Shown: positions 8,041-16,257 of the stretch, piece after piece
Numbering within the stretch: position 1 is the first letter of the stretch
Layout of the letters: every line of letters starts with the position of its first letter
NCBI RefSeq assembly: GCF_016862935.1
Contig: NZ_BONX01000053.1
Location: forward strand, 62,001-126,000
Length of the DNA: 64,000 nucleotides
Origin: Plantactinospora mayteni
GTDB taxonomy: Bacteria; Actinomycetota; Actinomycetes; Mycobacteriales; Micromonosporaceae
Reading direction: 5' to 3'
Made by a program: the position numbers and the translations under genes
The notes under the pieces: generated by a model
What the model saw: the letters and a program-made list of their open reading frames with translations, nothing else
Told to the model about the DNA's origin: nothing
Databases searched by the model: none

Positions 8041-8607
8041 ATGTCCGTGCTCGTCGCCGTCGTCGTGCTCAGCAGCGCCGTGTGCGCGTTCAACACCGCG
8101 CTGCTGGTCGCGGTCGTGCGGCGCCTGCGTTACCAGTCCGAGCTGCTGTCCGAGGTGGAGAGGCAGGGCGTTCCCGCGCGTGCCCTTCCGCGCGGTGACA
8201 CCGTGGGCGACTTCCTCGGGTACGACACCCGTGGCCGGGCGGTCACCCCGGACGTACCGGCGGCCACGCTGGTCGGCTTCTTCAGTCCCACCTGCGCGTC
8301 CTGCCGTCGTGAGCGCGCCCGGTTCCGGGCGGTGGCGGCGCGGTGGCCCGGCGGTTCCGAGCGGGTGCTCGCCGTGGTGACCGGGCCGGACGCGTCGGCC
8401 CGGTTCCTCGATCGGCTCGACCCGGTGGCCCGGATCGTCGTCGACGCGGACAACGCGATGCGTCACGCGTTCGGTATCGAGGGATTCCCGGCGATCTTCG
8501 TCCTGGCGGAGTCCGGGTGCCTGAGCTGGACCGGGATACATGCCGATGCGGTGCCGGGCCTGGCCGCAGACCCGGTCGCCCCGCAGCCGCGCCGACCGCA
8601 CCCATGA
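8041..8607 (+). CDS. Thioredoxin-like disulfide oxidoreductase (MauD/TlpA-like)
   Basis: This 188-residue protein has an N-terminal membrane anchor (residues 2-27) and an extracytoplasmic thioredoxin fold. The active site is FSPTCASC with Cys85 and Cys88, and the cis-proline is in EGFPAIFVL. MauD/MauE pairs act in disulfide maturation of methylamine dehydrogenase. No such enzyme is encoded here, so the pair is more likely dedicated to the lasso peptide. It is the last gene of the operon and is convergent with the next ABC transporter. Confidence 0.85.
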   Translation: MSVLVAVVVLSSAVCAFNTALLVAVVRRLRYQSELLSEVERQGVPARALPRGDTVGDFLGYDTRGRAVTPDVPAATLVGFFSPTCASCRRERARFRAVAARWPGGSERVLAVVTGPDASARFLDRLDPVARIVVDADNAMRHAFGIEGFPAIFVLAESGCLSWTGIHADAVPGLAADPVAPQPRRPHP

Positions 8608-8698
8608 GGCGGGCTGAAGGCCGGGATGATGCCAGCGACGGCGACCTTCCGGGGCCATCGCCCCACCATCAAGGCCGTACGCGACGTTGGCGAAGAGA

Positions 8699-10657
8699 TC
8701 ACGAACTTCGCTGGACGGGGGCCGGTGGCGACTCGGCCAGGTAGCCGGCGGCCTGTAGGTCGAACAGCTCCCGGTAGAGACCGTCCTGCGCCATCAGGTC
8801 TTCGTGGTTGCCCTGCTGGACGAGTCGCCCCTCCCGCATGACGTAGATCTGGTCGGCGTGCCGCACGTTGGCGAGCCGGTGCGTGATCAGCACGATCAGC
8901 CGGTCGGGGTGCCGACGCAGGTGCTGGAACATGGCGTGCTCGGCCCTCGCGTCCAGGGCGGCGGAGGGTTCGTCGCAGACCAGGAGCCGGGCGTCCCGAT
9001 AGAGACTCCGGGCGGCGACCAGCCGCTGCCACTGGCCGCCGGACAGGTCGTGACCGTTCTTGAACTCGCGGTCGAGCAGGGTGTCGTAGCCGTACGGCAG
9101 TTCGAGCACCATGTCGTGGGCGGCAGCCGCTCGGGCAGCATCCTCCATGCTCGGCCCCGGCCCGTTCGCCGGCCGGTCGTGCCGGCCGATGAGGATGTTC
9201 TGCCCAGCGGTGAACGGGAACTTCCACCAGTCCTGGGTCATCACCGCGACGTGCGAGCCGAGGAGTTGCGGGTCGAGCTCGGCAGTGTCGGCGCCGTCCC
9301 AGCGGATGGTGCCGGAGGTCGGTTGGTACAGGCCGGCGATGAGCTTGGCGAGAGTGGTCTTGCCGGACCCGTTCTCGCCGACCAGGGCGATCACCTGACC
9401 ACGCCGGACGGTGAGGCTGACCTCGTCCACCGCCGGGTTGTCGGTGTCCGGGTAACGCAGGCTCACCCGGTCGAGTTCGATGACGTCGAACCCGTCGATG
9501 GGTTGGCCGCCGCCCGGCCGGGTCCGGCCCCGGGCCCGCTCGAGGAAGTCACGGTAGTCCTGGTAGTAGAGGGCGTCCTCGTACAGCGAGTTGGTCGCGA
9601 AGACGGCGATTCCGAGACTGGAATGGGCGGTCTGCAACGCCAGCAGCGCGGTCGCGGCGGCGGCGAGCGCGACCCAGCCGCCCAGCAGCAGACCGCCGAG
9701 GACGGCGTAGACGGCGAAGCTGGCCAGCCCGGCGACGGAGGCGCCGAACACCCGGGTGGTGGTCTGCGAGCGGACCAGGTCGAGGTCGGCCTCGGTCTCG
9801 GCGTTCATCATCCGCCGGTACTCGCCGAGGAGGAACTCGCGCATCTGGTAGGCGCGAACCTCGGCGGCGGTGTGCCGGTTCGCCATCAGGGTGGCGAGCA
9901 TCCACATCCGGCGGCGGCGGGTGATCCGGGCCAGCAGGTTGAGGTACTGCCGGCGGGCGATCCGCACCGCGGTGATCGCCTCGGGCACGGCCGCGAGCAG
10001 GAGGCAGGGCAGCAGGATCGGCTGGATCACCGCGACCGCGGCGGCGGTGGCGAGCACCCCGACCACCCCGGTGATGAGGTTGACGGTGTTGTCGACGATC
10101 GAGGCCGCCTCGCGCATCCCACGGTCCCGGGCGCGGTCCATCTCCTCGGCGAACCCGGCATCGTCGAACGCCGCCAGCTCGACCGCCGTGGTCGCCTCGA
10201 ACATCCGCAGTTCCACCCGGTAGTTGATCTGGGGTACGAGCCGGGCCTGGGCCCAGCCGGCGGCGATGGTCAGGCCGCCCTTGGCCATCACGGCCGCCGC
10301 CGCGACCAGGAGCGCGGGCAGGGCCGCGCGTACCCGGTCCGGGGTGGGCCCGGCGGCGAACAGTTCGGTCAGCACGGTGGTCGTGGCCAGCAGCCCGAAG
10401 GTGGTCATCACCCCGGCGGCGATGTTCAGGCCGATCGACGCGACGGTGTCCCGGCGGCTGGTGGCCCACGCCACCCCGATCGCCTCCCGCACGAGGCGAG
10501 GCAGGCGCCGGGCCACCGCCCAGAAGCTCGTCTGTGCGATCTCTCGTGCGTGGTGCATCCAGTCGGGGTCCTCCAGCTCCGGCAATGCCGACTCGTCGAC
10601 GCCGTCGCTGGCGTCATTCTGGTCCGAGGACTGACCGGGGCGAGTAACTGTCTGCAC
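8699..10657 (-). CDS. ABC transporter, permease-ATPase fusion
   Basis: This 652-residue half-transporter has a 50-residue acidic N-terminal extension, six membrane segments (about 75-330) and an ATPase with Walker A GENGSGKTT, signature LSGGQWQRL and Walker B LLVCDEPSAALD. The start is GTG 10657 after GAGGAGGTTGC. It is an exporter-type protein of unknown substrate. It is convergent with the lasso operon, ending 91 nt from it, and divergent from an ECF sigma factor. It might be a second lasso immunity pump, but nothing in the sequence links it to that operon. Confidence 0.88.
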   Translation of the reverse strand: MQTVTRPGQSSDQNDASDGVDESALPELEDPDWMHHAREIAQTSFWAVARRLPRLVREAIGVAWATSRRDTVASIGLNIAAGVMTTFGLLATTTVLTELFAAGPTPDRVRAALPALLVAAAAVMAKGGLTIAAGWAQARLVPQINYRVELRMFEATTAVELAAFDDAGFAEEMDRARDRGMREAASIVDNTVNLITGVVGVLATAAAVAVIQPILLPCLLLAAVPEAITAVRIARRQYLNLLARITRRRRMWMLATLMANRHTAAEVRAYQMREFLLGEYRRMMNAETEADLDLVRSQTTTRVFGASVAGLASFAVYAVLGGLLLGGWVALAAAATALLALQTAHSSLGIAVFATNSLYEDALYYQDYRDFLERARGRTRPGGGQPIDGFDVIELDRVSLRYPDTDNPAVDEVSLTVRRGQVIALVGENGSGKTTLAKLIAGLYQPTSGTIRWDGADTAELDPQLLGSHVAVMTQDWWKFPFTAGQNILIGRHDRPANGPGPSMEDAARAAAAHDMVLELPYGYDTLLDREFKNGHDLSGGQWQRLVAARSLYRDARLLVCDEPSAALDARAEHAMFQHLRRHPDRLIVLITHRLANVRHADQIYVMREGRLVQQGNHEDLMAQDGLYRELFDLQAAGYLAESPPAPVQRSS

Positions 10658-11000
10658 GCAACCTCCTCGAAGCGGTCGGGTCGAAGCCTGGCGACGCCAG
10701 CACTGATGGCACCGAGGCAGGCAGGGCGAATCGCCCGATTCGGCGCTGGGAACGGACGGTGGTGGACTACGGGTTGCCTCGGGCTTCGGTGCGAGGCACC
10801 CTGCCGGGGAGCCTACGTTCCGCGACGAGATCGAGTCATGTAGTTACCGGCGTGTCGCACAGGTGTGTCAACGGCGGGGGAGTCGAGGGCTGGGAACAAC
10901 GCAGCCGCGGGCCGGTTTCGTCGAGGGAGACAGGTGCGGTGCAACCGGACGGTGGCGCCGCTGGTCCTTCCTGAAACGATCGTCGAACTGGGGAGAGCGT
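10658..11000. other. Divergent promoter region, no gene seen
   Basis: This stretch lies between the ABC transporter (minus) and the ECF sigma factor (plus). It holds one small inverted repeat, TGCCTCG-N10-CGAGGCA (10775-10798). Open frames here are only upstream extensions of the sigma frame. Confidence 0.5.
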
Positions 11001-11519
11001 GTGGATGCCGAGGACAGGGTGCGCCAGGCGTACCAGGTCTACTACCGGCGGCTCGTGGCGCAGGTGTTCGGCTTGGTCGGCGACCTGGCCGAGGCGGAGG
11101 ACGCGGTGCAGGAGGCGTTCGCCCGGGTGCTGGCCGCGCCGAGGTCCTTCATCGATGCTGACGACTCCGAACGTTGGCTGCGGGTGGTGGCCCTCAACGT
11201 CGCCCGGACCCGCTACCAGCGCCGGTGGGTCTTCGACCGGCTCGTCCGCGCGGGCCGGGTCGAGGTGACTCCGGCCGCTGTGCCGGGGCTGTCCGCCGAC
11301 CGGGTGGCGCTGCTCGCCGCGCTGCGGCGGCTGGCACCGCCGACCCGCGAGGCGGTGGTGCTGCACTACCTCGCCGACCTGCCGGTCGGCGAGGTCGCCG
11401 CCACGCTCGGGGTGCCGACCGGCACGGTCAAGGCGCGGCTGGCCCGCGGCCGGGCCGCGCTCGCGCGCTTCCTCGCCGACGATCCCGCCCCGCTGTCCGA
11501 GGAGGTACCCCATGCATGA
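11001..11519 (+). CDS. ECF sigma factor (SigE-like, short)
   Basis: This 172-residue sigma factor has region 2 at about 8-75 (FGLVGDLAEAEDAVQEAFARV) and region 4 at about 100-150 (LPVGEVAATLGVPTGTVKARL). GTG 11001 follows GGGGAGAG; the longer frame upstream has no conserved residues. The 3' end overlaps the next gene by 8 nt, so a membrane protein of 440 residues is translated with it and may be its regulator. Confidence 0.88.
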   Translation: MDAEDRVRQAYQVYYRRLVAQVFGLVGDLAEAEDAVQEAFARVLAAPRSFIDADDSERWLRVVALNVARTRYQRRWVFDRLVRAGRVEVTPAAVPGLSADRVALLAALRRLAPPTREAVVLHYLADLPVGEVAATLGVPTGTVKARLARGRAALARFLADDPAPLSEEVPHA

Positions 11520-12834
11520 GCCGCACTTCGACGGGCTGCGAACCTACGCCGATGACGCCGCCCGGCAGCCCGACTTCGCCGTCATCCGGCAGCGGGCTGC
11601 CCGGGTGCGCCGGCACCGGCGCCGCGCCACCGCGTCGAGCGTCGCGGTCGTGATCGCCGCGCTGGTGGCGACCAGTCTCGGGTACGCGGTCACCGGCGGC
11701 CCGCAAATTGCCGCTCCGACACCGTCTCCCAGCGTCGACCCTGATACCGGCTGGCCCCGCGTCACCAGCGTCGTGGCCACCGGCCCCGCCGACCTCTACG
11801 CGGTGGTCGAGCGCTGCCGGGACTGCGGCCCCGAGCTGTACGCCTCGGACGATGCCGGTGCCACCTGGCTGCGCCGTTCCGTGCCGCCCACGGCGGACAG
11901 CGCCGCCCCGTCGCCATCCGCCGTGATCGTCCCGCTGGGCCGGGGCGTGCTCGCTTGGCAGCAGCTCAGGGTGGTCAGCCTGAAAGAACTGGAGCCGTCG
12001 CGCTCGCCGCAGGTGTCGCCCTCCGCTGAGCCGGCGGACGGCGCCCCGAGCCCGTCGGCGACCGACCGGCTCTGGACCACGGTCGACGAGGGCCGGACGT
12101 GGCGCCGGGCGGTGGTCGAACCGGAGCCGGTCGCCACGGTGCCGGCGGGCACCCGGCCGGTCGACTGCCGCTTCGTCGGGCAGCCCTCGCCGTGCCAGCT
12201 CTACACGGTGAACCCGGCCAGTGGCCGGTTCGCACCGCTGGCCCACCAGCCCACCGGGATCACGGTCCAGGACTGGTGGACGGGCCAGACGAACATCCCG
12301 CTCGGCGCCCACCTGTGGGTGCCCGGAGTGGACCCGGTCACCAACAAGCCGGCCATCGCGGCCAGCTCCGACCGTGGCCGGACCTGGCGCACCCACGTGT
12401 TCACTGCCGGCGTGCCGGCCACGGTGAACCACGGGAGGATCGCCGGAATGTACCTACCGACAGTGGCGGCCGACGCGGGCGGGACCGCGTACGCGCTGAT
12501 CCGCCGCGACGACAACGTGCAGGATCCGTACCGCACCACCGACGGCGGTACGACCTGGCTGCCGCTGCCCGGCGGTGCGGTGGCCGACGTCCCGGGTCCG
12601 GGCTTCGTCACCGCCGACGGCGCTCACGTCCTCCTGTCGGACCAGGGGCTCCGGGTCAACCGCGACGGCAGCCGGTACCAGCCGATGAGACTGCCCGGCT
12701 GCCCGGCCGAACTGACGCAACTGGGCGCGATCACACCCTCGCACCAGGCGGCCGGTCGCTACCTGATCTTCTCGGACCAGCGAATCTGCCTCTCGGACGA
12801 CGGCTGGACGTGGCGGACGGTGACGGTGCCGTAG
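11512..12834 (+). CDS. Membrane-anchored BNR/Asp-box propeller protein
   Basis: This 440-residue protein has a basic cytoplasmic N-terminus (about 1-42), one membrane helix (about 43-63) and an extracytoplasmic part rich in Asp-box motifs: SDDAGATW, VDEGRTW, SDRGRTW, TDGGTTW and SDDGWTW. These indicate a sortilin/sialidase-like beta propeller. The start codon lies within the end of the ECF sigma gene. The position and layout are those of an anti-sigma factor that senses an outside signal, but the 42-residue cytoplasmic part has no recognisable zinc-binding anti-sigma domain, so the role is uncertain. Confidence 0.75.
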   Translation: MHEPHFDGLRTYADDAARQPDFAVIRQRAARVRRHRRRATASSVAVVIAALVATSLGYAVTGGPQIAAPTPSPSVDPDTGWPRVTSVVATGPADLYAVVERCRDCGPELYASDDAGATWLRRSVPPTADSAAPSPSAVIVPLGRGVLAWQQLRVVSLKELEPSRSPQVSPSAEPADGAPSPSATDRLWTTVDEGRTWRRAVVEPEPVATVPAGTRPVDCRFVGQPSPCQLYTVNPASGRFAPLAHQPTGITVQDWWTGQTNIPLGAHLWVPGVDPVTNKPAIAASSDRGRTWRTHVFTAGVPATVNHGRIAGMYLPTVAADAGGTAYALIRRDDNVQDPYRTTDGGTTWLPLPGGAVADVPGPGFVTADGAHVLLSDQGLRVNRDGSRYQPMRLPGCPAELTQLGAITPSHQAAGRYLIFSDQRICLSDDGWTWRTVTVP

Positions 12835-12847
12835 CCCGATCCGGCGC

Positions 12848-12887
12848 GGGTGCCCGGGCCGGGCTCTCGGTACCGGCCCGGGCACCC
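12848..12887. terminator. Bidirectional hairpin terminator
   Basis: A perfect 15-bp stem, GGGTGCCCGGGCCGG (12848-12862) with its complement at 12873-12887 and a 10-nt loop, lies between the convergent BNR gene and the histidine kinase gene. There is no T-run, as is usual in high-GC actinomycetes. Confidence 0.8.
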
Positions 12888-12938
12888 GTAACGGCGTGCC
12901 GGTGGCGCTGGAGGTCGGTCACGGGCCGGTGTAGAGCA

Positions 12939-15107
12939 TCAGGTTCGGTGCGCCCGCCGCGGAACCGAGAACTCGACCTCGGTTCCTTCGCCTGGACTGC
13001 TGGAGATCGTTGTCGTGCCGTCGAGGTCGGCGATCCGGCCACGCATCGACTGGGCAACGCCCAGCCGGCCCGCCTCGGCTGCCTCGGCCAGCCGCTCCGG
13101 GAGGAATCCGATCCCGTCGTCGCGGACGGTGACGCGTACCGTGTCCTCCTCGTCCTCCAGCAGCACCCAGGCGCGGGCGCCGGGGCCGGCGTGCCGGCGT
13201 ACGTTGTCCAGGGCGGCCTGCACCGCCGCGGCCAGTTCCCCGGCGGTGTGTGCCGGCAGCAGTACGGGCTCGGCCGGCGCCGCGACCTCGAAGCGAGGAG
13301 ATGCGAGAGCCGTCAGAAGCGCCCCCAGATCCTGATCACCGTCGGCATGGGGGCTGGCTGCTCCGGTGAGCAAGGTCCGCAGGGCCACCTCCTGTTCGGC
13401 GGCGAGCGTGGCCAGTTGGGTGCCCTGACCGCCGAGGTCGGAGCCGTGGCGCTGCACCAGCGTCAGTACCTGCAACACGCCATCGTGGATGGAGCGGGCC
13501 AGCCGTTCCCGCTCGGCGGTGGCGGCGTCCTGGCGGATCTGCTCCGCCTGCTTCCGCTCGGCCCGGCGTACGGCGATCTGCTGCGCGAAACCCAGGCCAC
13601 CGATCGCCGCGCCCGCCACCAGTAGCAGCACGGCCGACGTGGTCAGGTGGAATACCGGGTTGAGGTAGGACCCTACCGGCGACCCGTCCCGCAGGTAGGT
13701 CGTCTGGACGGTCTGGAGCCCACCCGCGGCCAGTACGGCGGTTACCGGTCCCAGCATGGCGGGGAGGGCGCCGCGCGGCGCCAGCACCGGAGCCGTGGCG
13801 CCGACGACCGCGGTCGCCGCCGCGGTGATCACGACCAGGATGAGTGATGCCGGGATGGCGATTCGTTGATCCGCCAGCTTCTCGGGTTGTCCGGAGGTCG
13901 CCGCGTAGGCGATGAACAGCGCCACGGCGGCCAGCACCGTCAGCGCGCTGGCCAGCGGTATTCGCCACCGACTGCCGGCCACGACCGCACCGAGCAGCAC
14001 ACCGGCCAGCGCGCAGAGCCACCCCAGCGGCCCGCTGAACGCCAGGGCGGCCAGAGCGATGATCATCGGCGCCACGACGGCGATCCGCATCGTCGCCGCG
14101 ATCAGCGCCGCGCCGACCGACCAGAGGCCCGCGACGAGGCCGATGCCGGTCGCGGCTACCAGGGTGATCGCCCCGACAATGGCGGATTCCACGAAGCTGC
14201 GCAGGTACAGGGCGGTGAAGTTCACCCCGAGCAGCGCGGCCATTCGCTCGGTGGTCAAGAGGGCCAGCGGAAGCGCCAGGCATGCCACCAGCGCGCCGAT
14301 CACCACCAGCCGGCCCCGGCGCCACGACCAGCCTGCGGCGTCGACCAGCCCGATCGCGCCGGGGTCGCCGCGCCTGCCGCGCCACGCCGCCCACGACACT
14401 CCGACGAACCCGAGCACGGCCAGGCCGGTGTGCCAGGCGGGGATATCGCTGTTCGAGGTCAGCCAGCCCGCGCCGGCGATGACGGAGCCGAACAGTTGGG
14501 CGCCGGTGGAGAGGCCGGTGATTGCCGCGCCCCAGCCGGTCGAATGGGGTACGAGGCTCTGGGCGCACGCCAGCACGCCCAGGATCGCCAGCGGGTACCC
14601 GGCCTTGGCCACGGCGCTGACCGCAAGCGGAAAGGTCAGCCCCGCCGACGTCGACAACACGTCGGGCACGGTCAGTAGACCCGCGACGACCAGCAGGTAC
14701 GGCCACCACCGCAGCGCGCAGAGCCCGACGACCGTGGCCGCGACGGGCACCAGCAGGAACGCCCATCCGCCGCCTTGGAGGCCGCCGTGCCGTGGGGTGT
14801 CGATGAACGGCGGCAGTCCGTTGGCGTAGCGGGGTGACGTCCACACCACCAGAAACAGGCAACCGCCCAACCCGCCCAGCAGCGCCGGCAGACACCGACC
14901 GGGTAGACCGGGAAACACCCGTGGCCGGGCCATCAGTTCGTCCACGCGTACATCATCACCAGTCGTGCCCCGCGGCACCTGCCCTGGCGCGGCGGCGGCC
15001 GAACCGAGAGGAGACATACGAGCAAGATCCCGGGATCGGTTCGTCGTGACCTGAGTTTCGCTACTCATCCTCGATAGGTATGGCCGCCTGAATCGACGCA
15101 GCGACAC
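12939..15107 (-). CDS. Polytopic sensor histidine kinase (NarL-type)
   Basis: This protein of up to 722 residues has more than ten membrane segments (about residues 68-490), then a dimerisation helix with the H-box RLARSIHDGVLQVL and an ATPase domain with N-box DNVRRHAG and G-box DDGIGF. The HDxxxQ H-box is typical of NarL/LiaS-type kinases. The start is uncertain: GTG 15107 has GGAG at 7 nt, while ATG 14933 (MARPRVF) gives a 664-residue form without a clear ribosome site. No response regulator lies next to it, so its partner is elsewhere. A LysR gene 70 nt upstream on the same strand could be co-transcribed. Confidence 0.85.
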   Translation of the reverse strand: MSLRRFRRPYLSRMSSETQVTTNRSRDLARMSPLGSAAAAPGQVPRGTTGDDVRVDELMARPRVFPGLPGRCLPALLGGLGGCLFLVVWTSPRYANGLPPFIDTPRHGGLQGGGWAFLLVPVAATVVGLCALRWWPYLLVVAGLLTVPDVLSTSAGLTFPLAVSAVAKAGYPLAILGVLACAQSLVPHSTGWGAAITGLSTGAQLFGSVIAGAGWLTSNSDIPAWHTGLAVLGFVGVSWAAWRGRRGDPGAIGLVDAAGWSWRRGRLVVIGALVACLALPLALLTTERMAALLGVNFTALYLRSFVESAIVGAITLVAATGIGLVAGLWSVGAALIAATMRIAVVAPMIIALAALAFSGPLGWLCALAGVLLGAVVAGSRWRIPLASALTVLAAVALFIAYAATSGQPEKLADQRIAIPASLILVVITAAATAVVGATAPVLAPRGALPAMLGPVTAVLAAGGLQTVQTTYLRDGSPVGSYLNPVFHLTTSAVLLLVAGAAIGGLGFAQQIAVRRAERKQAEQIRQDAATAERERLARSIHDGVLQVLTLVQRHGSDLGGQGTQLATLAAEQEVALRTLLTGAASPHADGDQDLGALLTALASPRFEVAAPAEPVLLPAHTAGELAAAVQAALDNVRRHAGPGARAWVLLEDEEDTVRVTVRDDGIGFLPERLAEAAEAGRLGVAQSMRGRIADLDGTTTISSSPGEGTEVEFSVPRRAHRT

Positions 15108-15176
15108 CGCCTCGCTCCGGTTCGAGGGCGGGCCCCATGCAGCCGTCTGCTGCGCTGGTCGACGCAGCCATCGGCC

Positions 15177-16190
15177 TCACGACCACGCACGCGGCATGGC
15201 CCACTTCGGTACCCAGGTCTCGGCGTCACGGTGCGGGCGCTGCGCGAAGCGGATGTAGTTGCGGAGCGTGGCGAGGCCGGGGTGCGGATTGTCGCGGTGC
15301 CAGATCAGTGAGTGCGGGTAGACCGGCGTCGGTTCGCGCACCGGAATGCGTCGCAGGTCGTAGTCTGCCGGCCAGAGCAACCGGACCTGCTCCCCGGTGA
15401 GGGTGGCCAGCGTCGGAGAGTCCGCGAGTACGTCCAGCAGGTGGTCGGTGCCGAAGTTGGGGCCGATCCGCTCGATGGTGAGCCCGAACGCGGCGGCAAG
15501 ATCGTCGTAGTAGGCGGCCCATTCGGTGCCGGGCACGATTCCGGGTATCCAGATCCGGTGTCCGACGAGATCGGCGGGGGTGACCGCGCGGGCGGCGGCC
15601 AGCGGGTGGGCCGGTCCGGTGAGCAGTTGGTGGGGATCGTCCAGGACCCGCGCCGCCATGACGCCTTCCCGGAGTTGCTGTTCGGGTACGGTGACGGCCC
15701 GGAACGAGGCGTCGATCGCTCCCGATTCGATGGCGTCGACAGCCTGGTCGACACCGATATCGACGAGCGTCACGACGTCGAGGTCGATGTCCGGGTACGC
15801 CCGGTGGAAGTTGTGCAGTAGTGCCGCCGGTCCGACCCGACGATTGAGTACGTCGATCCGCAGCGTGCGGCGTTCGGGCCGCACCGAGGCAACCGCACGC
15901 GCCTCGACCCGGAGCAGCGTGCGCGCGTGCGGCAGGAACGCCTGCCCGTCGACGGTGAGCTGGGCGCCCCGAGAGGTACGGGTGAACAGCGCCACGCCGA
16001 GGTCCTTCTCCAGTACCGCGATGCGCTTGGAGACGGCCTGCTGGCTGATGCCGAGCCGGGCGGCGGACTCGCTGAAGAAGCGCTCCTCGGCGACCGCGAC
16101 GAAGGCACGGACCGCGCCGACATCAAGATCCGCCGCACCCTTGTCCACAACCGTTGGTTGTGATTCGTCGGCGTGTTGATTGTTGGACAA
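15177..16190 (-). CDS. LysR-family transcriptional regulator
   Basis: This 337-residue protein has a winged-helix domain at about 25-85 (SAARLGISQQAVSKRIAVLE) and a LysR effector-binding domain after residue 110. The start is uncertain: TTG 16190 has GAGG at 10 nt, while GTG 16145 would shorten it by 15 residues. It is divergent from the dnaE-like gene with only about 67 nt between them, so it may control that gene or the histidine kinase downstream; its target is unknown. Confidence 0.85.
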   Translation of the reverse strand: MSNNQHADESQPTVVDKGAADLDVGAVRAFVAVAEERFFSESAARLGISQQAVSKRIAVLEKDLGVALFTRTSRGAQLTVDGQAFLPHARTLLRVEARAVASVRPERRTLRIDVLNRRVGPAALLHNFHRAYPDIDLDVVTLVDIGVDQAVDAIESGAIDASFRAVTVPEQQLREGVMAARVLDDPHQLLTGPAHPLAAARAVTPADLVGHRIWIPGIVPGTEWAAYYDDLAAAFGLTIERIGPNFGTDHLLDVLADSPTLATLTGEQVRLLWPADYDLRRIPVREPTPVYPHSLIWHRDNPHPGLATLRNYIRFAQRPHRDAETWVPKWAMPRAWS

Positions 16191-16257
16191 CTGGGTCTGC
16201 CCTCGGGTCGAATGCTCCGGTCGAGGGCGAGCCTACAGCCAGGGGGTGTGGTCGTCA

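Noticed and set aside
8699-10657. Second ABC transporter as part of the lasso operon
   Set aside because: It is on the opposite strand, has its own promoter region and the operon already has an exporter; no sequence link was found.
8804-10843. Long plus-strand open frame opposite the second ABC transporter
   Set aside because: It is a GC-rich shadow: no ribosome site, no domain, and the minus strand encodes a complete ABC transporter.
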